A stretch of DNA of 11,899 nucleotides from an uncultured Eubacteriales bacterium (GTDB lineage Bacteria > Bacillota > Clostridia > Lachnospirales > Anaerotignaceae), in NCBI GenBank assembly GCA_902406135.1, contig CABPCX010000022.1:1-11899 (forward strand). Reading direction: 5' to 3'. The translations under genes and the position numbers were made by a program. The notes under the pieces were generated by a model. It was not told where the DNA came from and made no database searches. It worked only from the letters and a program-made list of their open reading frames with translations. The number at the start of each line of letters is the position of its first letter. The stretch's first letter is position 1. Of the stretch, positions 5,979 through 11,899 are shown in pieces.

Positions 5979-6773
5979 TTAGATAATGTGTCTTTCTTCT
6001 AACTTAGCTACGATAGTCTCAACAGCTTCTTCAGGTGAAAGATCTTTGTAGTAAAGTCCTTTGCCCTTAGCCTGTTTTGTAAATGACTGTTTAACGTTTG
6101 TAGGAGAACCTTTAAGACCGATATTAGCCATATCTACTGTATCTTTGAGTTCTTCAAGAGTCCAAACCTTTACTTCTTTTTCTCTGTAAGCGTCGAAGAT
6201 GCCATGTACTGTCATATATCTGGGTGTTGCTAACTCTGATAATGCTGTAATAAGGCAAGGTGTTTTGATCTCGATAACGTGATATCTGTCTTCAAACTGT
6301 CTCTTAACAACAAGTTTGTCTTCAGCAGCCTCTAAGATTTCCTCGGCATATGATACCTGGGGAATTCCAAGGTGCTCAGCTATCTGGGGACCAACCTGAG
6401 CTGTGTCACCGTCGATAGCCTGACGGCCTGTGATGATAACATCATAATCTAATTTCTTTAAAGCGGCAGCGATTGTTGAAGATGTAGCCCATGTGTCAGC
6501 TCCACCAAATGCTCTGTCTGTTACAAGAATAGCTTCGTCGCAGCCCATAGCAAGTGCTTCTCTTAAAGCAGCATCTGCCTGAGGGGGTCCCATAGAAATA
6601 ACTGTAACAGTTCCGCCTACTTTTTCTTTTAACTGTAAAGCAGCCTCAATACCTGCTTTATCGTCTGGATTTATAATACTGGGAACACCATCTCTGATGA
6701 GTGTATTTGTTTTAGGATCAAGCTTAACTTCTGTGGTATCAGGTACCTGTTTTGCACAAACAACTATTTTCAT
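5979..6773 (-). CDS. etfB: Electron transfer flavoprotein subunit beta (FixA-type)
   Basis: EtfB is the small ETF subunit and has the family's normal length (264 residues). It starts MKIVVCAKQVPDTTEVKLD. It carries the nucleotide-site blocks MGPP (61–64), DRAFGGADTWATS (86–98) and GRQAIDGDTAQVGP (116–129), then LITALSELATPRYMTVHG (174–191). In bifurcating ETFs such as those of Acidaminococcus and Clostridium, which it resembles from memory, this site holds the second FAD in place of AMP. The ATG at 6773 has AAGGAGT seven bases upstream. The gene lies 72 bases after acd and 49 before etfA, the order seen in clostridial bcd–etfB–etfA operons. No crotonase, 3-hydroxyacyl-CoA dehydrogenase or thiolase gene is in the window. 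Confidence 0.95.
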   Translation of the reverse strand: MKIVVCAKQVPDTTEVKLDPKTNTLIRDGVPSIINPDDKAGIEAALQLKEKVGGTVTVISMGPPQADAALREALAMGCDEAILVTDRAFGGADTWATSSTIAAALKKLDYDVIITGRQAIDGDTAQVGPQIAEHLGIPQVSYAEEILEAAEDKLVVKRQFEDRYHVIEIKTPCLITALSELATPRYMTVHGIFDAYREKEVKVWTLEELKDTVDMANIGLKGSPTNVKQSFTKQAKGKGLYYKDLSPEEAVETIVAKLEERHII

Positions 6774-6827
6774 TGTCTTACTCCTTCCGCATATTTATAT
6801 TCAAAATTTCATAAGGATTTATACCGC

Positions 6828-6850
6828 AATAATTATATGTAATAATTATT
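6828..6850 (-). other. AT-only intercistronic hairpin at the acd stop
   Basis: AATAATTAT (6828–6836) and ATAATTATT (6842–6850) form a perfect 9-bp inverted repeat with a 5-base loop, spanning the acd TAA stop. It lacks the GC and T-run of a terminator. It might slow decay or set unequal acd/etf levels, or be chance in AT-rich DNA. Confidence 0.4.
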
Positions 6851-7991
6851 TACCAACCTTTAAGTGGCCTGCGATAACCATCTTCTGAATTTCACTTGTG
6901 CCTTCGTAAATCTCAACGATCTTAGCGTCACGCATCATTCTTTCAACGTGGTACTCTCTCATATAACCGTATCCACCGAAGAGCTGTACGCATCTTCTTG
7001 TTATATCAGAACCAACTGTAGCACCGTAGTATTTACCCATACAAGCATACATTCCGAAAGGAAGACCAGCATCTTTTGTGCAAGCAGCTCTGTAGATGAT
7101 GAGCTGAGCAGAATCAACTCTTGTCTTCATATCAGCGATTTCGAACTGTGTATTCTGGAATGAACCGATTGTCTTGCCAAACTGTTTTCTCTGGCTTACA
7201 TATTTAAGCGTCTCTTCAAGAGCGCCCTCAGCAATACCAAGACCTACAGCACCAACACCGATACGTCCGATATCAAGAGTCTGCATGATCATCTTGAAAC
7301 CGTCGCCCTCTTTACCGATAAGGTTTTCCTTGGGAACTATACAGTTATCGAAGATAAGGTCAGCTGTAGCTGAAGCACGGATACCCATTTTCTTTTCATG
7401 TTTACCGATTGAAAGACCGGGAGCATCAGCAGGGATAACAAGGATTGACATACCTTTGTTTCCTTTAGACTTATCTGTCATAACAACTGTTGTGTAGTAT
7501 TTAGCTTCGCCAGCGTTTGTGATGAAGCACTTTCTACCGTTTACAACATAGTGGTCGCCGTCAAGATAAGCTTTTGTCTGCTGCATAGCTGCGTCAGAAC
7601 CAGCACCGGGCTCTGTAAGACCCATAGCACCGATAGCTCTTCCGGAAAGGAGTTCAGGAAGGAATCTCATTTTCTGTTCTTCAGTACCAAACTGGTAGAT
7701 AGGCCATGTGCAGAGTGATGAGTGAGCTGCCATACCTGATGTTACGGATGCGCAGTATTTAGAGATTTCCTCGATAGCCATAACGTAAGCAAGGTAGTCT
7801 CCGCCCTGTCCGCCGTATTTTTTAGGATACTGAATACCAAGAAGTCCGGCAGGTCCAAGTTTCTCCCAAACTTCCTTGGGGAATCTCTCTTCTTCATCAA
7901 TTTCCTGCATTATGGGTTTGATTTCGTTCTCTACGAACTCTCTTACCATTTGTCTGAATAACAGGTGTTCTTTTGATAACGTAAAATCCAT
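6846..7991 (-). CDS. Short-chain acyl-CoA dehydrogenase (butyryl-CoA dehydrogenase-like)
   Basis: This FAD enzyme interconverts a short acyl-CoA and its 2,3-enoyl-CoA, exchanging electrons with the EtfAB encoded next. The 381 residues start MDFTLSKEHLLFRQMVREFV. Acyl-CoA dehydrogenase signatures are TEPGAGSD (126–133), CFITNAGE (155–162), RKQFGKTIGSFQNTQFEIAD (268–287), LFGGYGY (337–343) and IYEGTSEIQ (361–369). E363 is at the catalytic-base position of short-chain members. The start is the ATG at 7991, with AAAGGAGGAAG at ideal spacing. The frame stays open 31 codons further upstream, but only to a TTG with no binding site. Butyryl-CoA dehydrogenase is the likeliest role. Acryloyl-CoA, branched-chain or aryl-enoyl-CoA reductases share this architecture and this etf linkage, so the substrate is left open. 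Confidence 0.92.
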   Translation of the reverse strand: MDFTLSKEHLLFRQMVREFVENEIKPIMQEIDEEERFPKEVWEKLGPAGLLGIQYPKKYGGQGGDYLAYVMAIEEISKYCASVTSGMAAHSSLCTWPIYQFGTEEQKMRFLPELLSGRAIGAMGLTEPGAGSDAAMQQTKAYLDGDHYVVNGRKCFITNAGEAKYYTTVVMTDKSKGNKGMSILVIPADAPGLSIGKHEKKMGIRASATADLIFDNCIVPKENLIGKEGDGFKMIMQTLDIGRIGVGAVGLGIAEGALEETLKYVSQRKQFGKTIGSFQNTQFEIADMKTRVDSAQLIIYRAACTKDAGLPFGMYACMGKYYGATVGSDITRRCVQLFGGYGYMREYHVERMMRDAKIVEIYEGTSEIQKMVIAGHLKVGK

Positions 7992-8059
7992 TAATACTTC
8001 CTCCTTTATTTGTAAAAAAGTGAAATCATCAAACAGCGTTGATGTTATAAAACCAGCAG

Positions 8060-8104
8060 AACAAAATTTCCCCGACTGCGACAATTGCTCTGCCTAATTT
8101 TGTT
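8060..8104 (-). other. Hairpin in the long 5' leader of acd–etfBA
   Basis: AACAAAATT (8060–8068) and AATTTTGTT (8096–8104) are perfect 9-base arms around a 27-base GC-richer loop. They lie within the roughly 165-base leader implied by the promoter at 8164–8192. GCAGA inside the loop can also pair with TCTGC just beyond the stem, giving an alternative or pseudoknotted fold. I do not recognise a riboswitch class. Confidence 0.35.
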
Positions 8105-8163
8105 TCAGGAAAAAACTTAAAATATGCATAAAGATACATTATTAATAATCTTCCATATAACAT

Positions 8164-8192
8164 ATATTATACCGTTGTTAATAATATGTCAA
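8164..8192 (-). promoter_or_regulatory. Promoter of acd–etfB–etfA
   Basis: The minus strand has a perfect TTGACA (8187–8192). A perfect TATAAT follows at 15-base spacing (8166–8171), and an overlapping TAATAT sits at the preferred 17-base spacing (8164–8169). The predicted start near 8157 implies a 5' leader of about 165 bases before the acd ATG. Confidence 0.65.
8175..8192. promoter_or_regulatory. Possible Rex (redox repressor) operator
   Basis: The 18-base site has a perfect TTGTTAA left half, a 4-base spacer and the degenerate right half ATGTCAA, where the Rex consensus (TTGTTAA, four bases, TTAACAA) has TTAACAA. It covers the -35 box and spacer of the acd promoter, where a bound repressor would block transcription. 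Rex senses NADH/NAD+ and is known to control butyrate-pathway genes in Clostridia. The poor right half keeps this tentative. Confidence 0.4.
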
Positions 8193-8348
8193 TGTTTTAG
8201 TTGTACAAAAAACTGTTTTTAAACATAAACCTGTCGCATATAAGAGACTGTTTTTTCATATATTATTTATATTTAATTCAATATTACAGGGTATATTTTG
8301 TGTGATTCGTCAATTTTTTCAATAAGCAAATACTTTTTGCCAAAATCC

Positions 8349-8931
8349 TCATATTAATTTTGCTCCGTATATCTTTTTATAAATAAGACGTCCATTTACC
8401 CTTTTGCTTTCCATTAAGCTGATTTCTTTAACAATCATTCCGTCAAAATCAGGTTTGAACTTATCAACGAGGATTTTTTTGCTGTAAAAGAGCGCTGTTT
8501 CCCTGGAAATTGTTATATTTTGCCCCTCATATAACAATTTCCCTGGAAATTGTTATATGAGGGGCAAAATTTGCCCTTTCACGCTTAAATCCCTGCTTTC
8601 CGAGATTTTTTTCAAGGGTTTCATAAAGTCTGACAAGAGCCTTACTTTTATCTACTCCGACCCATATTATGCACTTTTCACCCCTGTCAAAATAACCAAC
8701 ACGGTCAAATACCAGCGGAAATGAACGATTAACGGATGCCGTTTCTTCCATAGCCTGCGCAACATTGGGGATATCATCCTCATCTATTTCACCCAAGAAT
8801 CTTAAAGTAAGATGCAGATTATCCTTTGTAGTAAAATTGCCCTTTTTACAGTCGTCCTTTATTCTGTTCTGTAACTGTGACAAATTGTTTTTAGTATCCT
8901 TGTCAAATTCAACGGCTATAAACGTTCTCAT
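8349..8931 (-). pseudogene. thpR: RNA 2',3'-cyclic phosphodiesterase (ThpR/LigT), frameshifted
   Basis: This family of 2H phosphoesterases opens 2',3'-cyclic phosphates on RNA ends. The start ATG at 8931 (MRTFIAVEFDKDTKNNLSQL) has AAGGAGA seven bases upstream. The first catalytic motif is HLTLRFLG and the second is PHITISR, so both active-site HxT motifs precede the break. After SREIVI the frame hits TGA (8527–8529), giving a 134-residue product. The remaining C-terminus (ETALFYSKK through KEISLMESKRVNGRLIYKK) continues in another frame to the TGA at 8349. The cause is a 40-base insertion that duplicates 8498–8518 as 8538–8558 around an inverted copy of neighbouring sequence. Removing 40 bases restores an unbroken 180-residue protein of normal family length. 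The lesion is either a recent mutation or an assembly artefact. A terminator hairpin lies between tkt and this gene. Confidence 0.88.
8517..8570. repeat. Perfect palindrome inside thpR
   Basis: Arms 8517–8542 and 8545–8570 are perfect 26-base reverse complements around a 2-base centre (CT). In addition, 8498–8518 and 8538–8558 are identical 21-base direct repeats, 40 bases apart. Together they define the insertion that breaks thpR. Confidence 0.97.
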
Positions 8932-8953
8932 AAAAATTCTCCTTACCAGTAGT

Positions 8954-8988
8954 AAAAAGACTGTATCCGTATTACGAATACAGTCTTT
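8954..8988 (-). terminator. Intrinsic terminator after tkt
   Basis: AAAGACTGTAT (8956–8966) and ATACAGTCTTT (8978–8988) form an 11-bp stem, extended inward by CGT/ACG across one mismatch. On the minus strand it ends in TTTTTAC. It begins 11 bases past the tkt stop and ends about 10 bases before the thpR ribosome binding site, so thpR would depend on read-through. Confidence 0.8.
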
Positions 8989-8998
8989 CACTAAATAT

Positions 8999-10981
8999 TT
9001 ATTTCATTATCTTCATAACAGTCTCAACGACGTTATCAACTGTGAATCCGAATTTCTCAAAAAGTTTTCCTGCAGGAGCTGACGCGCCATATCCGTCCAT
9101 TGCAATAACGGCACCGTCAAGGCCTACATCCTTGTACCAGCCAAAGTCACAGGCAGCTTCAACGGCTACTCTCTTTCTTACGGCTGATGGAATAACGCTT
9201 TCTTTGTACTCCTCTGTCTGTTCCTCAAAGATTTCCCAAGAAGGCATACTTATTACTCTTGCATCTACGCCCTTCTCCCGAAGTACATCCCATGCTTTGT
9301 AGATAAGCTCAACTTCTGAACCTGTTGCCATAAGAAGCACATCGGGAACCTGCTTTTTGCTGTCTTTAAGGATGTATGCTCCCTTAAGGGCATCCTTTCC
9401 TGTACCGTCAAGAAGAGGCAGATTCTGTCTTGAAAGAACAATTCCTGTAGGGCTCTTAGTTCTTGTAAGAGCTGAATACCAGGCTGCTGCTGTTTCTCTT
9501 GAGTCGCAGGGGCGAATAACTGTATAGTTAGGCATACTTCTGAGTGCAGCAAGCTGCTCTATAGGCTGATGTGTAGGTCCGTCCTCTCCTACACCGATGC
9601 TGTCGTGTGTAAATACGCTTATAACAGGGAGACCCATAAGAGCTGACATTCTAAGGCCGGCCTTCATATAATCACTGAATACAAAGAATCCTGCGATATA
9701 AGGTCTTAATCCTCCGTGAAGGTACATTCCGTTTGCGATAACAGTCATAGCGAATTCTCTTATACCAAAGTGCATATTTGAACCGCTTCTGTTTTCAGGT
9801 GAGTAGTACTCTCTGTCCTTCATAACCGTTTTGTTTGAAGGAGCAAGGTCTGCTGAACCGCCTATAAGGTTAGGTATTACCTTTGAAAGTTTATTAAGAA
9901 CTTTTTCTGATGAAGCTCTTGTGGCGATGTCGCCTTCATAAGTCCAGTAGTCCTCATCATTAAGAAGGTCAACGGGAAGTTTATCGCTGTGCCATGTTTC
10001 CCATTCGGCAGCCATTTCGGGATATTCCTTGCTGTAAGCAGCAAAAAGTTTGTCCCATTCTTCTTCCGCTTTCTTTCCTGCATTCTTAATTTCATTCATA
10101 TGTTCTGTAACCTCTCCGGGTACATAGAATGTCTCTTTGTATTCCCATCCAAGGTTTTCTTTAGCAAGAGCGATTTCCTCTTCACCGAGGGGTTCGCCAT
10201 GGGCTGATGCTTTTCCCTGTTTATTGGGAGCGCCATAGCCAATCTGTGTAATAACTTTGATTATTGAGGGCTTTCCGCCTTCAGCCTTAGCAGCCTTTAT
10301 AGCAGCGTCGATGGCATCAACGTCATTGCCGTCTTCAACTGTTATTGTCTGCCATCCATAGGCTTCAAAACGTTTAAGTACATCTTCGTCAAAAGATGTC
10401 TTTGTGTCTCCCTCGATTGTTATGTTATTGCAGTCATATAATACAATAAGCTTTCCGAGTTTGAGTGTCCCCGCAAGAGAAGCGGCCTCTGAAGCTACAC
10501 CTTCCATAAGGCATCCGTCTCCGCAGAGAGCGTATGTGTAATGGTCTACGATATCATATCCGGGTTTATTGAATTTTGCAGCAAGTACTGTTTCGGCAAG
10601 AGCCATACCAACAGCTCCTGCGATACCCTGTCCAAGGGGACCTGAACCCATCTCAACACCGTCTGTAAGTTCATATTCAGGGTGTCCGGGTGTTATGCTT
10701 CCAAGCTGACGGAAGTTTTTAAGGTCCTCAATTGTAACTTTATATCCGAAAACATGAAGAAGTGAATATAAAAGAGCTGAGCCGTGGCCTGCTGAAAGCA
10801 CGAAACGGTCTCTGTCTGCCCACTTTGAATCAGCGGGATTAATCTTCATATTTTTTGCCCAAAGAGCATAAGCGGCGGGAGCAGCTCCCATAGGAAGTCC
10901 GGGATGTCCGCTCTTTGCCTTCTGAATAGCTTCAACTGACAAAAATCTGAGTGTATTTACACTTAACTGGTCGATGTTCAT
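8999..10981 (-). CDS. tkt: Transketolase
   Basis: Transketolase is the thiamine-diphosphate enzyme that moves two-carbon units between sugar phosphates in the non-oxidative pentose phosphate pathway. The 660 residues are full length. Motifs seen: SGHPGLPMG (24–32), GHGSALLY (65–72), SITPGHPE (95–102), the ThDP/Mg loop GDGCLMEG (154–161) to DCNNITIEG (183–191), [12 protein letters not shown] at the start of the pyrimidine domain, and [20 protein letters not shown] with the substrate-contacting histidines. I chose the ATG at 10981 ([20 protein letters not shown]), which has GGGAGGG seven bases upstream. The frame is open 20 codons further, but that would run into tal. It lies 16 bases after tal, with its binding site beside the tal stop, so the two are one operon. 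A terminator follows. Confidence 0.97.
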   Translation of the reverse strand: MNIDQLSVNTLRFLSVEAIQKAKSGHPGLPMGAAPAAYALWAKNMKINPADSKWADRDRFVLSAGHGSALLYSLLHVFGYKVTIEDLKNFRQLGSITPGHPEYELTDGVEMGSGPLGQGIAGAVGMALAETVLAAKFNKPGYDIVDHYTYALCGDGCLMEGVASEAASLAGTLKLGKLIVLYDCNNITIEGDTKTSFDEDVLKRFEAYGWQTITVEDGNDVDAIDAAIKAAKAEGGKPSIIKVITQIGYGAPNKQGKASAHGEPLGEEEIALAKENLGWEYKETFYVPGEVTEHMNEIKNAGKKAEEEWDKLFAAYSKEYPEMAAEWETWHSDKLPVDLLNDEDYWTYEGDIATRASSEKVLNKLSKVIPNLIGGSADLAPSNKTVMKDREYYSPENRSGSNMHFGIREFAMTVIANGMYLHGGLRPYIAGFFVFSDYMKAGLRMSALMGLPVISVFTHDSIGVGEDGPTHQPIEQLAALRSMPNYTVIRPCDSRETAAAWYSALTRTKSPTGIVLSRQNLPLLDGTGKDALKGAYILKDSKKQVPDVLLMATGSEVELIYKAWDVLREKGVDARVISMPSWEIFEEQTEEYKESVIPSAVRKRVAVEAACDFGWYKDVGLDGAVIAMDGYGASAPAGKLFEKFGFTVDNVVETVMKIMK

Positions 10982-10997
10982 AGTTAACCCTCCCGAA

Positions 10998-11645
10998 TTA
11001 TTTCTTAGGTACGCCTTCCCAGTCTTTAAGGAATCTTTCAATTCCGATGTCTGTAAGGGGGTGCTTTGTCATCTGTTCAATTACGTTATAAGGTACTGTA
11101 GCGATGTCACAGCCAATACGTGCAGCGTGTGTAACATGAAGAGGATTTCTTATGCTTGCTGCGATGATTTCTGTTTCGATACCCTGTACGTTGAAGATAT
11201 CAACGATTTCTTCGATAAGAGCCATACCGTCGCATCCTACGTCGTCAACTCTTCCGATGAAGGGGCTTACATAAGTTGCGCCGGCTCTTGCTGCAAGAAG
11301 TGCCTGAGCTGCTGAGAAGATAAGTGTTACGTTTGTCTTTACGCCTTCAGCGCTGAGAATCTTAACAGCCTTAAGACCTTCAAGAGTCATAGGGATTTTG
11401 ATTACAATATTTTCATGGATTTTAACAAGTTCTCTTGCCTCTTTTACCATACCTTCGTGGTCAAGGCTTATTACCTCTGCACTGATAGGACCATTGACAA
11501 TAGTTGTTATTTCCTTTACTACTTCAACAAAGTCTCTGCCTTCCTTAGCGATGAGCGAAGGGTTTGTTGTTACTCCGCAGATAACGCCGAGTTCATTAGC
11601 CTCTCTTATCTGGTCAACATTGGCAGTATCGATAAATAATTTCAT
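10998..11645 (-). CDS. tal: Transaldolase, short TalC/fructose-6-phosphate-aldolase type
   Basis: The 215-residue protein belongs to the small decameric transaldolase/FSA group, which works through a Schiff-base lysine. That residue is K83 in VIKIPMT. Other seen blocks are [20 protein letters not shown] (1–20), [13 protein letters not shown] (24–36), [30 protein letters not shown] and the C-terminal [10 protein letters not shown] and ATVPYNVI. Transaldolase transfers a dihydroxyacetone unit from sedoheptulose-7-phosphate to glyceraldehyde-3-phosphate. The close relative fructose-6-phosphate aldolase shares this length and fold. Pairing with tkt favours transaldolase, since together they complete the non-oxidative pentose phosphate branch. 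The ATG at 11645 has AGGAGG at good spacing. It is the first gene of the tal–tkt operon. Confidence 0.95.
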   Translation of the reverse strand: MKLFIDTANVDQIREANELGVICGVTTNPSLIAKEGRDFVEVVKEITTIVNGPISAEVISLDHEGMVKEARELVKIHENIVIKIPMTLEGLKAVKILSAEGVKTNVTLIFSAAQALLAARAGATYVSPFIGRVDDVGCDGMALIEEIVDIFNVQGIETEIIAASIRNPLHVTHAARIGCDIATVPYNVIEQMTKHPLTDIGIERFLKDWEGVPKK

Positions 11646-11691
11646 GGTATATCCTCCTGTAAATCTAACTTATTAAAGTTACCATATTATT

Positions 11692-11721
11692 TGTATACAG
11701 TATTATTTTAAAACACACCAA
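11692..11721 (-). promoter_or_regulatory. Possible promoter of tal–tkt
   Basis: On the minus strand, TTGGTG (11716–11721) and TATACA (11692–11697) are 18 bases apart, 46 bases upstream of tal. Both boxes are partial matches in AT-rich sequence, so this is only a candidate. Confidence 0.35.
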
Positions 11722-11744
11722 CGCATAAATCAATGAAAATTTAA

Positions 11745-11813
11745 CAAAAAATAACGTGTGTATATTTTTATATATTTTTTACAAGTAAGTCACTATTATA
11801 TTTGAATACACAC
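11745..11813 (-). terminator. Weak candidate terminator of the right-end gene
   Basis: GTGTGTAT (11756–11763) and ATACACAC (11806–11813) are perfect 8-base arms with a 42-base AT-rich loop, followed on the minus strand by GTTATTTTTTG. The long loop makes it a poor terminator model. The arms may instead be a protein-binding site upstream of tal. Confidence 0.3.
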
Positions 11814-11821
11814 ATTTAATT

Positions 11822-11899
11822 TTACATATCTCTTTTAAATATTATCTGGACACTGCCGTACTTTTTTTCAATGCTGGCATCTATTTCATATATCTTTTT
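11822..11899 (-). CDS. C-terminal end of an unidentified protein (partial)
   Basis: On the minus strand an open frame enters from the right edge and ends at TAA (11822–11824), giving 25 residues: KKIYEIDASIEKKYG then SVQIIFKRDM. The mixed helix–strand pattern and the position before an AT-rich gap fit a real gene end. The block IDASIEKKYGSVQIIF faintly recalls the C-terminal helix–strand of Y-family DNA polymerases (DinB/UmuC type), but 25 residues are too few to name it. Confidence 0.5.
   Translation of the reverse strand, partial: KKIYEIDASIEKKYGSVQIIFKRDM

Larger units (their letters stand above)
7992..8348. other. Intergenic region between acd and thpR
   Basis: These 357 bases hold the acd leader with its hairpin (8060–8104), the promoter and possible Rex site (8164–8192), and then an AT-rich stretch (about 8193–8348) between the promoter and the thpR stop. 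In that last part I see no gene, no convincing terminator for thpR and no clear repeat. Confidence 0.7.

Noticed and set aside
7992..8084. 31-residue N-terminal extension of the acyl-CoA dehydrogenase
   Set aside because: It would start at a TTG without a binding site, whereas the ATG at 7991 has a near-perfect AAAGGAGG and gives the family's usual N-terminus.
8517..8570. Transcription terminator or invertible promoter in thpR
   Set aside because: The palindrome lies within conserved coding sequence, has no T-run, and is fully explained as a copy of neighbouring codons.
8527..8931. Programmed frameshifting to make full-length ThpR
   Set aside because: The break coincides with a 40-base direct and inverted duplication, and I see no slippery sequence that would bypass the duplicated segment.
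10982..11041. 20-residue N-terminal extension of transketolase
   Set aside because: It would overlap the end of tal; the ATG at 10981 has GGGAGGG at good spacing and matches the family start.

Overview
This AT-rich window looks like an ordinary chromosomal stretch from an anaerobic Clostridia-type Firmicute (Lachnospiraceae or a relative). The reasons are strong AGGAGG ribosome binding sites, a stand-alone MurG of the Bacillus/Clostridium type, an acyl-CoA dehydrogenase–EtfB–EtfA operon like the one used in butyrate-type metabolism, a small transaldolase beside transketolase, and a 2-Cys/3-His HIT protein. I see no tRNA, rRNA, CRISPR array, transposase, phage gene or integrase. The species cannot be named from sequence alone.

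Layout, left to right. On the minus strand, murG (TTG start) is followed by a cyclophilin lipoprotein cut by the left edge. Diverging on the plus strand is a ferritin-like four-helix-bundle protein. A gene-free interval (2126–2401) follows, packed with hairpins, including two copies of one palindrome; it may encode a small structured RNA. Next come a soluble orphan histidine kinase (minus), a HIT-family hydrolase (plus) with its own promoter and a bidirectional terminator, and a PfkB-family sugar kinase (minus) with a near-consensus promoter beside a large imperfect inverted repeat.

Then come acd–etfB–etfA (minus). Their promoter overlaps a partial Rex-type operator, and their terminator is strong. 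Acd and EtfAB should act together: the dehydrogenase reduces or oxidises a short acyl-CoA, and EtfAB carries the electrons, probably by flavin bifurcation. A 357-base interval separates acd from thpR, an RNA 2',3'-cyclic phosphodiesterase that is frameshifted here by a 40-base duplication forming a perfect 26-bp-armed palindrome. The right end holds tal–tkt, a two-gene non-oxidative pentose-phosphate operon (minus), then the last 25 codons of an unidentified minus-strand gene.

I found no obviously new multi-gene system. The most notable signals are non-coding: the palindromic duplication that breaks thpR, the hairpin cluster at 2126–2382, the inverted repeat at 4789–4865, the possible Rex site at 8175–8192, and overlapping alternative hairpins at 3757–3838.
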